A stretch of 64,000 nucleotides of DNA from Hydrogenovibrio sp. (GCA_015484555.1 WFMZ01000056.1:1-64000); one strand, 5' to 3'; shown: positions 1-10,532, counted from the first letter of the stretch. Notes: generated from the sequence alone by a model not told the origin. Translations and numbers: made by a program.

Positions 1-178
1 CGGTAATGTGTAATAAACGCACTTTACCTTTCATAGGTAAATCATACATTGCTGATGATGCTGCTTCGCCTTTAGCACCAGATGGGCTAGAAGACATTGC
101 ATTTGCTGTACCAGGTAACATACCTGCAGCAGCTGCTAAAGACATTACATGAAGAAATTCACGACGATTTAAAGACAT
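1..178 (-). CDS. soxB: SoxB, thiosulfohydrolase of the Sox pathway (N-terminal part only)
   Basis: Partial gene: the first 59 codons run off the left edge. Translation from the ATG at 178 begins MSLNRREFLH, a twin-arginine type signal (RREFL) followed by an Ala-rich hydrophobic stretch. It then reaches YDLPMKGKVRLLHIT, which matches the start of the mature SoxB domain, where the LLHxTD metal-binding strand begins. SoxB is a periplasmic dimanganese hydrolase that releases sulfate from the SoxY-bound cysteine S-thiosulfonate. A GGAG ribosome site lies about 8 bases before the ATG. The gene stands about 34 kb from soxXYZA, so the sox genes are split here. The metal ligands lie outside the window; identity rests on the N-terminus alone. 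Confidence 0.82.
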   Translation of the reverse strand, partial: MSLNRREFLHVMSLAAAAGMLPGTANAMSSSPSGAKGEAASSAMYDLPMKGKVRLLHIT

Positions 179-226
179 TTTGTCTACTCCGTTTTGGATA
201 AAATGATAATTTGTGCTTTACAAAAC

Positions 227-248
227 TTAAGGTTACATTCAACCTTAA
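227..248. promoter_or_regulatory. Perfect inverted repeat in the soxB leader
   Basis: TTAAGGTT, six bases, AACCTTAA: two perfect 8-base arms about 50 bases before the soxB start codon and downstream of the predicted promoter. It could be an operator or a leader-RNA hairpin. A shorter AGGTT-N3-AACCT repeat lies upstream between the -35 and -10 boxes, so the half-site recurs. No known regulator is assigned. Confidence 0.5.
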
Positions 249-285
249 ACCCTTATTTAACGAGCACAAACCGCTAAAAGTTTAA

Positions 286-321
286 TTGCGACAATGTATA
301 GGTTTTTAACCTTTTTGTCAA
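286..321 (-). promoter_or_regulatory. Predicted sigma-70 promoter of soxB
   Basis: On the minus strand a perfect TTGACA (316-321) is followed after 17 bases by TACATT (293-298, four of six consensus bases). The spacer contains an AGGTT-N3-AACCT inverted repeat. The 11-mer AAAAACCTATA (297-307 on the complement) also occurs just before soxX. Confidence 0.5.
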
Positions 322-383
322 ATTCAAAAACCCGCCAGCCTATAAAATAATTTTATTAGATCAACTAAGTTCTTTAATAGGAA

Positions 384-3300
384 TTAACCCACCCATTTCC
401 TAGCATTCCTGAATAAACGCATCCATGGGGCATCCTCTTCCCATTCATCAGGACACCAAGAGTTCTGAACGGCTCTAAACACTCTTTCAGGATGTGGCAT
501 CATAATCGTAACACGACCATCAGGTGTGGTTAACCCGGTCATACCCGCCACTGAACCATTTGGATTTTGAGGGTAGGTTTCTGTATTTTGGCCATTAGCA
601 TCAACATAGGTTAACCCAATTAAACCTTGCACCTCTGTAGCAGGTCGCCCTTGAAAGTCCATTTGACCTTCGCCATGCGCCACTGCCACAGGAATACGTG
701 TACCCACCATGCCTGCTAGTAAAATAGAAGGTGATTCTTGAATTTGAACTTGAGAAAAACGGGCTTCAAATTGTTCAGATTTATTCTTAACAAACTTAGG
801 CCAGCTTTCAGCTCCTGGAATAATTTCTTTTAAGTTTGATAGCATTTGGCAGCCGTTACAAACCCCTAATGTAAAAGTATCTTCACGATTGAAAAAGCTT
901 TCAAATACATTACGAGCTTGTGGATTTAGCAAGATTGAGTTTGCCCAACCACGACCAGCACCCAATACATCACCGTAAGAAAATCCACCACAAGCTACCA
1001 AACCTTTGAAGGATTTAAAATCTAAGCGACCGGTTAGAATATCGGTCATATGGACATCTACTGCTTCAAAACCTGCTTTATCAAAAGCGGCAGCCATTTC
1101 TTGCTGACCATTTACGCCCTGCTCTCTTAAGATAGCGACCTTAGGCCGAGACTCATCTAAAAATTCTGCGGTAATGTCATCATTCATATCAAAAGTGACA
1201 ATAGGTACAATCTCTGTATTTTGATCCTTTTCAATCAAGTCAAATTCTGACTGAGCACAAGCATCATTATCTCTCAACGACTGCATTCTATAACTGGTTT
1301 CTGACCACATAGCCTGGTAAGTTTTACGCGTACCTTTTAAGATGTTTTTGCCATTAGAAACAATATTAATATCATCATGACTAGCAACCGAACCAATCCA
1401 ATGAGATAGGTTAGTTAAGTCATATTTTACCAAGATGGCTTCCACAGCAGCTTTATCTGATGCCGCTACTTGAACAACCACCCCTAGCTCTTCTGCGGTT
1501 AAAGCAGACACTACTTCTGATGATAAGCTTGAAATATCTATATCAAGCCCACAATGCCCTGCAAAAGCCATTTCTAGTAAGGTTACTAATAAACCGCCAT
1601 CAGCTCTATCGTGATAAGCCAAAACTAGCTCGTCAGCTAACATGGTTTGTGTGGCATTAAATAGATTACGTAAGTCATCTGCTGACTCTAAATCGGCCGA
1701 AACATCCCCCATTTGATTATAAACCTGTGCTAAACAACTACCGCCTAAACGGTTTAAGCCATGACCTAGATCGATCAATAATAATGCTGTCTCACCCTTG
1801 TCTATACGTAACTGTGGTGTCACTGTTTTACGTACATCAGTGACAGGCGCAAAAGTAGTGATGTTTAAAGACATAGGAGACGTAACAGATTTTGTCTGCC
1901 CTTCGTCTTCCCAAACAGTCTTCATCGACATAGAGTCTTTACCTACCGGAACCGCAATACCAAGCGCAGGACATAATTCCATTCCCACTGTTTCAACGGC
2001 ATCATAAAGTGCTGAATCTTCACCAGGGTGGCCAGCAGCTGACATCCAGTTTGCTGAGATTTTAATATCTGATAGTTTGTCAATTTTGGCACAAGCAATA
2101 TTGGTAATCGCTTCACCAATAGATAGGCGCGCTGAGGCTTTAGGGTTAATCAAGGCAACAGGCGGTCTTTCACCAGAGGCCATTGCCTCTCCTGTGTAAC
2201 CTTTGTAGTCTGAACAGGTAATACCTGCATTGGCAACTGGAACCTGCCAAGGGCCTACCATTTGGTCACGTGTCACCATACCGGTAATACTTCTATCACC
2301 AATCGTGATTAAGAAACTTTTACTGGCAATGGTCGGTAAATTTAATAAACGCTCTGTCACTTCATTCATGTCCAACACAGCGGCATCAAAACCTGGCTGA
2401 GGGCAGTGACGAGTAACGGCTGTTCGGTGCATTTTAGGGGGCTTGCCTAGCAATACATTTAAAGGCATATCGACGGGTTTGTTTTCAAAGACCGTGTCAT
2501 TTACCACAAGCTCTTGTTCTTTGGTTGCTTCACCCACAATGGCATATAAACAACGTTCACGCTGACAAATCGCTTCAAACTCTTCTATTTTGTCAGGGTA
2601 AATGGCAATAACATAACGTTCTTGAGATTCATTACTCCAGATTTCCATTGGTGCCATGCCTGGCTCATCGTTTGGAATATCTCTTAAGTTAAAACTGCCA
2701 CCACGCCCAGAATCGTTGACTAATTCTGGAAAAGCATTTGATAAACCACCTGCTCCCACATCATGAATAGAAGCTACTGGCGAATCGTCACCTAAATAAG
2801 TGCAACGATCAATCACTTCTTGTGCACGCCTTTCCATTTCGGGGTTTTCACGTTGTACAGAAGCAAAATCTAGCTTTTCAGACCCAACACCACTGTCAAC
2901 AGAAGAAGCGGCACTACCACCTAAACCAATTAACATAGCAGGACCACCTAATACCACTAGCTTTGCGCCAACAGGAATATCATTTTTAAGCACATGCATG
3001 CCACGGATATTCCCTAGACCACCGGCCAACATAATGGGCTTATGATAACCACGCACTTCATCGCCATCGTGCGTTAACTGTGTATTTTCATAGGTTCTAA
3101 AATAACCATTAATGGCAGGACGACCAAATTCATTGTTAAAGCCTGCTGCCCCCAAAGGACCTTCCATCATAATGTCAAAAGCAGACACAATACGCGATGG
3201 CTTGCCGTAATCTCTTTCCCAAGGTTGCTTAAAACCAGGGATATTTAAGTTAGAAACCGTAAAACCAGTCAGACCAGACTTAGGTTTAGAACCACGCCCA

Positions 3301-4259
3301 GTTGCGCCTTCATCACGAATCTCACCACCCGCGCCTGTTGCGGCACCAGGCCAAGGAGAAATAGCCGTTGGGTGGTTATGTGTTTCAACTTTAATTTGAA
3401 AGTGAACCGACTCATCAACCGCTTGGTAAGTCTTGCTTGCAGGGTTGGGAAAGAAACGTGAAGCAGGTAAGCCTTCCACCACAGCAGCATTATCACTGTA
3501 AGCAGACAAGACACCTTCTGGATTCAGCTGATACGTATTACGAATCATACCAAATAGTGACTTCGGCTTATCTTCACCGTCAATCGTCCAATCGGCATTA
3601 AATATTTTATGGCGACAATGCTCAGAGTTCGCTTGAGCAAACATCATTAATTCTGCATCAACCGGGTTTCTGTCCAAATTTTGAAAAGAGGTAACCAAAT
3701 AATCTATTTCATCTTCAGATAACGCTAAACCCATTTCTTTGTTGGCTTTAACCAAGGCAAGCTTGCCTTCAGACATAATATCAACCGTCTGATAAGGTTT
3801 TGGACTTTGGTGCGAGAAAAGCCCTTCTAAACTATTGAACCCAGAAAATACTTGTTGCATCATTCGGTCATGCAATACTGCTTGCATAGCCACTAAATCA
3901 GTTGATGAAACACCTTCTAAGAAGTAGACAATACCTCGTTCAACTCTATTTAAAGCCGTCATACCGCAGGTTTTAGTAATGTCCGTTGCTTTAGAAGCCC
4001 AAGGAGAAATAGTGCCTAAACGAGGAACAACAATATAGGCATTTTCGGTTAGCTCACCGGATAACAATTCGGTCGAATCATTTAATAAAATTGATAACTT
4101 CTCAAGATCTTCAGTTAAAAGTTGAGCACCCTCATTCACATCAACAATATAAACATATTGGCTGCGAATAGAATCAATATTGCCCACGACTTTTAGCTGA
4201 GAAAATAACTTATTTAGACGATATTGAGAATGGGCTGAATGCCCCCAGATGATTTGCAT
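384..4259 (-). CDS. purL: Phosphoribosylformylglycinamidine synthase
   Basis: Purine biosynthesis step 4: converts FGAR, glutamine and ATP to FGAM. At 1291 residues it has the length of the large single-chain gammaproteobacterial PurL (about 1295). Visible in order: N-terminal PurS-like region, linker with the SEHCRHK motif, two AIRS-type halves (the first with [12 protein letters not shown] and [19 protein letters not shown]), and a C-terminal class I glutaminase domain with nucleophile Cys in GVCNGCQML and the His-Glu pair in PHPERVF. The ATG at 4259 is the natural start. It appears monocistronic, with 147 bases to bamC upstream and about 200 bases to soxB downstream. Nothing unusual was seen. 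Confidence 0.97.
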   Translation of the reverse strand: MQIIWGHSAHSQYRLNKLFSQLKVVGNIDSIRSQYVYIVDVNEGAQLLTEDLEKLSILLNDSTELLSGELTENAYIVVPRLGTISPWASKATDITKTCGMTALNRVERGIVYFLEGVSSTDLVAMQAVLHDRMMQQVFSGFNSLEGLFSHQSPKPYQTVDIMSEGKLALVKANKEMGLALSEDEIDYLVTSFQNLDRNPVDAELMMFAQANSEHCRHKIFNADWTIDGEDKPKSLFGMIRNTYQLNPEGVLSAYSDNAAVVEGLPASRFFPNPASKTYQAVDESVHFQIKVETHNHPTAISPWPGAATGAGGEIRDEGATGRGSKPKSGLTGFTVSNLNIPGFKQPWERDYGKPSRIVSAFDIMMEGPLGAAGFNNEFGRPAINGYFRTYENTQLTHDGDEVRGYHKPIMLAGGLGNIRGMHVLKNDIPVGAKLVVLGGPAMLIGLGGSAASSVDSGVGSEKLDFASVQRENPEMERRAQEVIDRCTYLGDDSPVASIHDVGAGGLSNAFPELVNDSGRGGSFNLRDIPNDEPGMAPMEIWSNESQERYVIAIYPDKIEEFEAICQRERCLYAIVGEATKEQELVVNDTVFENKPVDMPLNVLLGKPPKMHRTAVTRHCPQPGFDAAVLDMNEVTERLLNLPTIASKSFLITIGDRSITGMVTRDQMVGPWQVPVANAGITCSDYKGYTGEAMASGERPPVALINPKASARLSIGEAITNIACAKIDKLSDIKISANWMSAAGHPGEDSALYDAVETVGMELCPALGIAVPVGKDSMSMKTVWEDEGQTKSVTSPMSLNITTFAPVTDVRKTVTPQLRIDKGETALLLIDLGHGLNRLGGSCLAQVYNQMGDVSADLESADDLRNLFNATQTMLADELVLAYHDRADGGLLVTLLEMAFAGHCGLDIDISSLSSEVVSALTAEELGVVVQVAASDKAAVEAILVKYDLTNLSHWIGSVASHDDINIVSNGKNILKGTRKTYQAMWSETSYRMQSLRDNDACAQSEFDLIEKDQNTEIVPIVTFDMNDDITAEFLDESRPKVAILREQGVNGQQEMAAAFDKAGFEAVDVHMTDILTGRLDFKSFKGLVACGGFSYGDVLGAGRGWANSILLNPQARNVFESFFNREDTFTLGVCNGCQMLSNLKEIIPGAESWPKFVKNKSEQFEARFSQVQIQESPSILLAGMVGTRIPVAVAHGEGQMDFQGRPATEVQGLIGLTYVDANGQNTETYPQNPNGSVAGMTGLTTPDGRVTIMMPHPERVFRAVQNSWCPDEWEEDAPWMRLFRNARKWVG

Positions 4260-4406
4260 AACGAACCCTTATTTTTGAAGTTTTGGCTAAGCCAATGTGG
4301 CCTAACTGGTTACCTTGTGACTTTGTAACTGCTAACAATAGCTTAATCATAATGACATAAACCAAGCTTAAAAAGCTGTCTTATCATTGTATTTTGGTAA
4401 ACAGAA

Positions 4407-5567
4407 TTACTTGGCTAATAAACCAAGTGATTTAAAGATATGTTCTTGCTCTTCAGGCTTGAAAGGCAAGTCATCTTCAGTCGACCGCACGGTTAATAAA
4501 GTGAAATGTTTCACTGCATTTACTTTATTTTCAAGCTTAAAGCTAACAACTTGAGGCAAGCCTAACTTGGCATCTCCCCAAAAAGCTAACTTATCAGAGA
4601 AACTAGAAATATCCCTAACAGAGTCTGGCAACTTAACTTTTACCACAAAATTAGCTTTATCCATTTCATCTACTGACCAGCCTGCTCGGTAGATTAATGC
4701 GACCAAATAACTCCACGTTTCATCTCGACTGGCATCTATCTCTAAACCATTCAATTCAGAACTACCATCGTCCATTTCAATCAAGGATCTCGTCGCTTCG
4801 ACCTGCTTGAGAGCTGTTCCTGAAGCAGCACCGAAGAAGATCATAGCCTGGTAAAGCACTTCTGATTCAATCATCGGATTAAAGGGCTTAATGCGCCAAC
4901 CACTTCCAAGAGAAGAACCTGACACATCGTCATCGTCAGCTTCATTGCCATCAACCACCATATAGTGGTAAAAATAAACCTTAGTTACTTTTGTAGTTTT
5001 ATCATAAATTACACGGGCAACCAACCTATCGTAAACCCCTGTCGCAACTTCTTCATGCCAGCTGTTTAACAGTTTGGTTAAAGGACCTTGTGCATCAATA
5101 GGGGCTAGTTCTTTACGAGGAATAAATTTAGTTTTAATAAAACCAATATCTTTTCTACTTTCTTTAATTTCAAAACCAAGAGAAACTAAGAATGATTGCA
5201 CACCATCCCAAACTTGCTTACTAGGTAAGCCCGATACTTCTAACCATCTTTCTGAAAGGTTATGTCCAATTTTAACTTTATCAGAACGATAAGTTGGTAT
5301 GAACTGAAATCCATTTTCGGGGTTTGCACTATTCTTAGCTAGAGCCTCATCAAAACGGCTAGAGCCCCGCTTAGGCTTAGGCGCTAATAAGTTTGGAGGC
5401 ATATCTAAAGCTTGGGATAACTGCTTTTCAGTATCCTTATAATCTGTATTTGCATCATAGTTAATAACCCCCTCGGCATTTTTAACACCGTTCGAAGAGC
5501 AGCCTATTAAAGAAAAAACAAAGGTTGACACCACAACACCAACAAAAGAACGTTTAAGGATTTTCAT
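4407..5567 (-). CDS. bamC: Outer-membrane assembly lipoprotein BamC
   Basis: Lipoprotein subunit of the BAM complex that inserts beta-barrel proteins into the outer membrane. A signal peptide ends in the lipobox LIGC with acylated Cys23. The unstructured N-terminal segment that contacts BamD in the family is recognisable (LDMPPNLLAP around residue 55). Two helix-grip domains should follow, at roughly 95-225 and 270-386. Length 386 is slightly above the E. coli protein (344). It sits 3 bases downstream of dapA, the dapA-bamC order known from E. coli, so the two are very likely co-transcribed. Confidence 0.9.
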   Translation of the reverse strand: MKILKRSFVGVVVSTFVFSLIGCSSNGVKNAEGVINYDANTDYKDTEKQLSQALDMPPNLLAPKPKRGSSRFDEALAKNSANPENGFQFIPTYRSDKVKIGHNLSERWLEVSGLPSKQVWDGVQSFLVSLGFEIKESRKDIGFIKTKFIPRKELAPIDAQGPLTKLLNSWHEEVATGVYDRLVARVIYDKTTKVTKVYFYHYMVVDGNEADDDDVSGSSLGSGWRIKPFNPMIESEVLYQAMIFFGAASGTALKQVEATRSLIEMDDGSSELNGLEIDASRDETWSYLVALIYRAGWSVDEMDKANFVVKVKLPDSVRDISSFSDKLAFWGDAKLGLPQVVSFKLENKVNAVKHFTLLTVRSTEDDLPFKPEEQEHIFKSLGLLAK

Positions 5568-5570
5568 GGT

Positions 5571-6446
5571 TTAAAGTGCTCCTACAGCATGTAAAGCTTG
5601 TCGAACAATAGTTTGAGAACCGACCGTTAGCGGGGTTAATGGCAAGCGAATTGCCAAGTTCATCTTATCCATTTCAGCCAGCGCCCATTTAACGGGAATA
5701 GGGTTGCTTTCTACAAATAACACTTTATGTAAACAGGCAATAGAAGCATCTATTTTACGCGCACCCTCTTTATCACCCGCTAACGCTAAGTCATAAGCTT
5801 CAGCCATTTTTCCAGGCACGACGTTAGCAGTTACTGAAATAGCCCCATGTCCGCCTAGCAACATAAACTCAATACCAGTCGCATCGTCACCCGTATAAAG
5901 ATCAAAGTCATCATCCACTAACGCCTTGATTTCAGCCAACCTATCTAAAATACCTGTCGCTTCTTTTACACCCACAATATTTTTAACTTTAGACAATCTA
6001 CCGATGGTTTCTGGCAATAAATCTACGGCCGTTCTACCAGGCACATTATAAAGGATTTGGGGAATATCGACTGCTTGCGCTATTTTCTGATGGTGTAAAA
6101 ACAGCCCTTCTTGTGTTGGCTTATTGTAGTAAGGTGAGACTAATAAACAAGCATCAGCGCCCACTTCTTTAGCACGTTGTGTTAATTGAATCGCTTCAGA
6201 AGTTGAGTTAGCGCCTGTTCCAGCAATGACCGGAATACGCCCTGCAGACTTCTCAACCACAAATTTAACGACAGAACAGTGTTCATCAAAATCAAGTGTT
6301 GCAGATTCACCCGTTGTTCCCATGGCAACAATCGCCTTGGTACCCGATTTGATATGAAATTCAATCAAATTTTCTAAGGCATTAAAATCCACAGACTCGT
6401 CTGCTAACATAGGTGTGACCAATGCAACCATACTACCTCTAAACAC
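5571..6446 (-). CDS. dapA: 4-hydroxy-tetrahydrodipicolinate synthase
   Basis: Condenses pyruvate with aspartate semialdehyde in lysine/diaminopimelate synthesis. The 291-residue TIM barrel keeps all catalytic residues at E. coli numbering: Thr44-Thr45 (GTTGES), Tyr107, Tyr133 (YNVPGR), Arg138 and the Schiff-base Lys161 (GVKEATG). The start is GTG; the sequence MFRGSMVALVTP aligns with the family from residue 1. It is first gene of a dapA-bamC unit, divergent from bcp. Confidence 0.96.
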   Translation of the reverse strand: MFRGSMVALVTPMLADESVDFNALENLIEFHIKSGTKAIVAMGTTGESATLDFDEHCSVVKFVVEKSAGRIPVIAGTGANSTSEAIQLTQRAKEVGADACLLVSPYYNKPTQEGLFLHHQKIAQAVDIPQILYNVPGRTAVDLLPETIGRLSKVKNIVGVKEATGILDRLAEIKALVDDDFDLYTGDDATGIEFMLLGGHGAISVTANVVPGKMAEAYDLALAGDKEGARKIDASIACLHKVLFVESNPIPVKWALAEMDKMNLAIRLPLTPLTVGSQTIVRQALHAVGAL

Positions 6447-6612
6447 GGAGAACCTCTCTGAAAAATGATTATATTTAAAAAGGAGATTTTACCCGCTAAG
6501 TCCCCGTAATTCAATCAATTAATTAGCAACCCTAAAGCGATATTTTTTATATAAAAATGTCTTCATTGTGTTACTTTTAAAGCTCTACAACTCACTCAAC
6601 AAGGACAGAGCA

Positions 6613-7068
6613 ATGAACATAGGCGACAAAATACCCAACTTTAGCTGTGAAGCAACCAATAATTTACAAGTCACCCAAGAATCTTTACTTGGAAAACAGA
6701 CCATTTTTTTCTTTTATCCGAAAGATAATACCTCCGGTTGCACCACTGAAAATATTGAATTTTCACAAGCTTACGAACAATTTAAAGCTTTAAATACACA
6801 AATATTTGGTATCTCTAGAGATAGCTTACGGACACACAATAACTTCAAAGAAAAGTTCGAATTAAAAACCCCTTTATTAGCCGATACAGAAGAAAAGCTC
6901 TGTCAGTTATTTGATGTGATTAAGCTAAAGAAAAACCATGGCAAAGAGTACCACGGCATAGAAAGAAGTACTTTTATTATTGATGAAAATGGAATTTTAA
7001 CCCATGAATTTAGAAAGGTGTCGGTCAAAGAGCATGTGCAAACAATCTTAAACATACTTAAAGGCTAA
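6613..7068 (+). CDS. bcp: Thioredoxin-dependent thiol peroxidase, Bcp/PrxQ family
   Basis: Peroxiredoxin reducing hydroperoxides. The start is placed at the ATG at 6613 because AAGGA lies 7-8 bases upstream and the family begins at MNIGDKIPNF; the open frame extends 15 codons further upstream without support. 151 residues. The peroxidatic motif PKDNTSGCT gives Cys43. The resolving Cys usual five residues later in E. coli Bcp is Ile48 here, so the protein should work as a 1-Cys type or use another cysteine, such as the one in EEKLCQLF. Divergent from dapA. Confidence 0.9.
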   Translation: MNIGDKIPNFSCEATNNLQVTQESLLGKQTIFFFYPKDNTSGCTTENIEFSQAYEQFKALNTQIFGISRDSLRTHNNFKEKFELKTPLLADTEEKLCQLFDVIKLKKNHGKEYHGIERSTFIIDENGILTHEFRKVSVKEHVQTILNILKG

Positions 7069-7125
7069 GCTACTCACTCTTGGCTTTATATCCTTTAGGG
7101 TAGATTTTTAAAGCTTTCAGAAAGC

Positions 7126-7161
7126 AAAAAGCCGCTAACAAGTTTATTGTTGGCGGCTTTT
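7126..7161. terminator. Bidirectional terminator between bcp and the LysR gene
   Basis: AAAAGCCGCTAACAA and TTGTTGGCGGCTTTT form a 15-pair stem (one G-U) with a short loop and T-runs on both strands. It lies between two convergent genes. Confidence 0.85.
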
Positions 7162-7198
7162 CAAATAAGACTTAATACTTTAAATTTTAGTTAGACCT

Positions 7199-8158
7199 TT
7201 AACGACTAGAAGTATATTTTTTCACATCTTCTTCTGTTGGCACTTGGTACCCCTGTTCAATCGCTTTTTCTTTACAATATTCAACTGCGAAGTCTAGCAA
7301 CTCACCTACCGCTCTGTGTCTAAACTTGTGCTTTTGTCTCACGTGTGAGAAGGGACGAGTTAAAGGAGGATTTAACGTAATCGCTTTCAATGTATTCAAC
7401 TTTAGCTCTTTGTTTAGCGTTGTTCTCGAAACAATGGCGATACCTACATCAGATTCTACTGCCATTTTAACGGCTTCTGGTGACCCTAACTCCATGACTA
7501 CTTTTAAATCTGAATAGCTTAATCCCTGCTCTCGGATATAAGCGTCGACAACAGACCGTGAACCAGAGCCTTCTTCGCGAGAAATATAAGGATAAGATTT
7601 TGCATCTTCAATAGAGATCACATCTTTCTTAGCGAGAGGATGCCCAATAGGAACGATTAAAACCATCTCATCTAGTCGGCAAATATTTACTTCTAGGTTT
7701 TTATTATAAACAGGCGCTTCAACCACACCCAAGTCAATCATGTTATTTTCAACCATCGCAACAATAGCATCAGTATTACCCACTTGCAAACGGATATTAA
7801 CATCGTCAAACTGCTTTTTAAACGCACCCAATAAACTCGGCAACATATATTCTGCAATAGTCGTACTTGCACCAATTAATAAACTACCCGTCACTTCACC
7901 GGTTAGTTCACGAACTTCATTGTTCATTTGTTCGTAATGCTCAAGAATTCGATCAGCGTACTCGTAGACGACTCGACCCGCTTCGGTTAGGGATATTTTG
8001 TTATGAGTGCGGTCAAACAAACGAGTGTTAAAAAACTCTTCTAGTTGCTTTACCTGAAAGGTTACCGCTGGTTGCGTCATGTGTAGCGTTTCAGCAGCCT
8101 TAGTAAAACTTAATACTTTTGCTACTGTGTAAAATACCTGAAGTCTTCTATCAGCCAT
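7199..8158 (-). CDS. LysR-family transcriptional regulator (CbbR/CysL-like subgroup)
   Basis: 319 residues. An N-terminal winged helix-turn-helix is clear (VLSFTKAAETLHMTQPAVTFQVKQLEEFF, split over residues about 14-43), followed by a linker helix and a periplasmic-binding-like effector domain (about 90-300). The spacing and phrases such as GSGSR and MELGSPEAVKMAVESDVGIAIVS resemble CbbR and CysL/YeiE relatives, which sense metabolites of carbon fixation or sulfur/amino-acid metabolism. No cbb or cys target gene is adjacent and the gene stands alone, so the regulon cannot be named. It is convergent with bcp. Confidence 0.85.
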   Translation of the reverse strand: MADRRLQVFYTVAKVLSFTKAAETLHMTQPAVTFQVKQLEEFFNTRLFDRTHNKISLTEAGRVVYEYADRILEHYEQMNNEVRELTGEVTGSLLIGASTTIAEYMLPSLLGAFKKQFDDVNIRLQVGNTDAIVAMVENNMIDLGVVEAPVYNKNLEVNICRLDEMVLIVPIGHPLAKKDVISIEDAKSYPYISREEGSGSRSVVDAYIREQGLSYSDLKVVMELGSPEAVKMAVESDVGIAIVSRTTLNKELKLNTLKAITLNPPLTRPFSHVRQKHKFRHRAVGELLDFAVEYCKEKAIEQGYQVPTEEDVKKYTSSR

Positions 8159-8319
8159 CCAAAACCACCTTTTTTGTTAGCCATAACTTTACGAAAGCTA
8201 GCTATAAATTTTATTTGTGCTTCGACTATAAAACCATAACGAATAAAAGTCAAAAGTTTTTATGTTTAATTTCAATCTTGACTTAAAAAGTTAAGTAATT
8301 ATATTTATGCCTATGAAAT

Positions 8320-9237
8320 CTATTTTAATCGCTCTTCTATTAGGTCTAACTGTTTTTTAATTAAATTAGTTTCGCTAATCAACTTTCCTTCTAACGATTT
8401 GATATGCATTTCCACTCGCTCTTTTGCCTCAGCAGCATGTTCATCCTGAAGAGCTTCTATTTTGACCATTAAATCATGCAATGCTCGCGTAAATTGCTCT
8501 TCATTTATCTCTGCCTGCTTAGCCAGACTGAGTTTAACGTCTTTAACATAATTTAAAATATCTTTCTCTGTTGTACGCTGCGTACTGCCTATTAAGAAAG
8601 CAGAAATATTCGCCGTCACCAAAGAGAATAAAACGACACCCAAAACAATCAATAGAGCACCAAATATTTGGCCTTTATCAGTAATAGGGACCACATCCCC
8701 ATAACCAACCGTCGTCACCGTCACCAATGCGTACCAAAGACCCGTACTTAAATCCGTATTTTCTATAACTGAAAATATAGCCCCCGCTAACACAATAAAA
8801 ATACTAGCAATACCTAAAACTATGCCAAAATTATTATGTTTGAGCACCTGAATAATATTATACAAAATGTCTGAAGCCACTCTTAGGAAGAGCATTAATC
8901 GTAAAATTCGTAATGCCAATGCCCAGTCATTTTCAACAGGTAGCCAAGGAAATGCAAATATAATAATGGCGACATTTAGCCAGTTAGTTTTTAAATAACG
9001 TTTTTTATCATTTACTAGCCAAGTATTAACGGTTAGTTCCACTGCAAAAATAGTCCATACTAGAATAGATAACCATAAATCTCCTCTTTCAATCGTAGAA
9101 AAATCTACTACCAACTGAACAACAATGGCAACTAATGCAATAATGACTAGATACGAAAAATAGTTACCCACTTTAACGGCTAATTTATTTTCATGAGGAT
9201 CAACGCCTGCAACCCCTAAAATTGCTTTTAAGCCCAT
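8320..9237 (-). CDS. Voltage-gated-type potassium channel protein
   Basis: 305 residues with a six-helix membrane region (about 25-220). Helices 1-4 include an Arg-bearing segment (ALRILRLMLFLRVAS) like an S4 sensor, and the pore loop carries the selectivity filter TTVGYGD. The cytoplasmic C-terminus (about 225-305) is rich in Glu, Lys and Leu and likely forms a coiled coil. It lies 2 bases after ubiI, so it is probably co-transcribed with the ubiquinone genes, an association I do not know from the E. coli operon. Ion selectivity for potassium is inferred from the filter. Confidence 0.85.
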   Translation of the reverse strand: MGLKAILGVAGVDPHENKLAVKVGNYFSYLVIIALVAIVVQLVVDFSTIERGDLWLSILVWTIFAVELTVNTWLVNDKKRYLKTNWLNVAIIIFAFPWLPVENDWALALRILRLMLFLRVASDILYNIIQVLKHNNFGIVLGIASIFIVLAGAIFSVIENTDLSTGLWYALVTVTTVGYGDVVPITDKGQIFGALLIVLGVVLFSLVTANISAFLIGSTQRTTEKDILNYVKDVKLSLAKQAEINEEQFTRALHDLMVKIEALQDEHAAEAKERVEMHIKSLEGKLISETNLIKKQLDLIEERLK

Positions 9238-9239
9238 GT

Positions 9240-10532
9240 TTAACCTCTGTTCAATCTTTTAGTGGTTTTATATTTTTGCTTAGCCAATGTAGGCAAATCC
9301 CCTCGGCCATTTAATGCCTGTTTGACTAACCAATTTTTTACAGTCAAAAATTTATTTCCTAAAGAAATAAAGGAAGAGCGCAAACTATTTTTAGATTCAT
9401 TTTCTTGCTTAAAGAGCCAATCAAACCCCTCCATAGAACGTTGCACAATTGCATTATCCCCTTTTCGCCAACGCTCATAACGGCGTAGTACACTTTTTCG
9501 AGACCAGTCTTTTTGATCTTGAGCCTCTGCATCCCTTGCGGTCACAACAGTTTCAACCAAGGCGGCAGCATCTAACAACCCTAGGTTCACGCCTTGCCCT
9601 GCTTGAGGGTGAATCGTGTGCGCCGCATCACCGACTAGCGCAAAGTGAGGCAATACATATTGATTGGCATGTCGGCGAACAAGTGGAAAACCTGCTCTTT
9701 CATAAACCTTCGTTATCTTGCCAAGCTTTAAGCCAGATGCCTGTTCAATAGCGAGTTTAAAATCTTCAGCATTTAAGCCCAATGCCCAGGCCATTTTTTC
9801 AACTGGCAAATACCAGGCAATGGAGCTCACATTATTAGCCATCGACAAAAAAGCAAAAGGTCCCGTTTGCTGATAACGTTGCCAACAGGTTGCTTGGTGT
9901 GGTAATTCTGTTTCAACACAGCCTACAATGGCACATTGTTGATACTCATGTTCTGTATGGTCAATACCAACCAATTCACGGGTTTTAGATAAGGCACCAT
10001 CTGCCCCTACCAATAACTTGGCTTGTAACATAATTTGATTTGAAAAAGTAATGTCTGCCGTTTCATCAGCCAAGTTGACTGCTGAAATACTTTCTCCTAG
10101 TAATACTTTAATATTGTCATGATCGGCAATCGCTTGCCAAAGTGCATTCACAACAATATCATTTTCCACCACATACCCTAGGTTAGGTTCATCAATATCT
10201 TTAGCTGAAAAATGTACTTCTGCTGCTGAAATATCTTCCCAAATATGCATATCCGTAAAGGCACAGTTTCGGTGATTTTGAATGGTTTCCCACACACCTA
10301 GTGAGCGGAATATATTTTCTGACGCTCGGGTTAAAGCGCTGACTCTTGGACGATAGTCACCTTCTTCTGACCAATCTAAATTAAGTTGTTGACGTTCTAA
10401 CAAAAGTACTGAAAATCCTTGCTGTGCAAATGCTAAAGCCGTGGTGGCACCGACCATGCCGCCACCAACAATAACAACATCCCAAACTTTATTTTGATTT
10501 TGCAAACTTTCTAACGACACGATATTTTTCAT
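9240..10532 (-). CDS. ubiI: FAD-dependent ubiquinone-biosynthesis hydroxylase, UbiI (VisC) type
   Basis: 430-residue flavoprotein monooxygenase. The N-terminal Rossmann fingerprint is VIVGGGMVGATTALAF, and the second FAD motif is ALVGDAAHTIHPQAGQGVNLG near residue 300. It hydroxylates the benzoquinone ring during ubiquinone synthesis. UbiI is preferred over UbiF because the order ygfB-pepP-ubiH-ubiI matches E. coli and the C-terminus (LRRYERWRKGDN) resembles VisC. The start ATG overlaps the ubiH stop as ATGA, implying translational coupling. The exact ring position cannot be read from sequence. Confidence 0.85.
   Translation of the reverse strand: MKNIVSLESLQNQNKVWDVVIVGGGMVGATTALAFAQQGFSVLLLERQQLNLDWSEEGDYRPRVSALTRASENIFRSLGVWETIQNHRNCAFTDMHIWEDISAAEVHFSAKDIDEPNLGYVVENDIVVNALWQAIADHDNIKVLLGESISAVNLADETADITFSNQIMLQAKLLVGADGALSKTRELVGIDHTEHEYQQCAIVGCVETELPHQATCWQRYQQTGPFAFLSMANNVSSIAWYLPVEKMAWALGLNAEDFKLAIEQASGLKLGKITKVYERAGFPLVRRHANQYVLPHFALVGDAAHTIHPQAGQGVNLGLLDAAALVETVVTARDAEAQDQKDWSRKSVLRRYERWRKGDNAIVQRSMEGFDWLFKQENESKNSLRSSFISLGNKFLTVKNWLVKQALNGRGDLPTLAKQKYKTTKRLNRG

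Noticed and set aside
2800-3045. Open frames antisense to purL, secA and other large genes
   Set aside because: They lie wholly within well-supported genes, have no ribosome sites and show no family resemblance.
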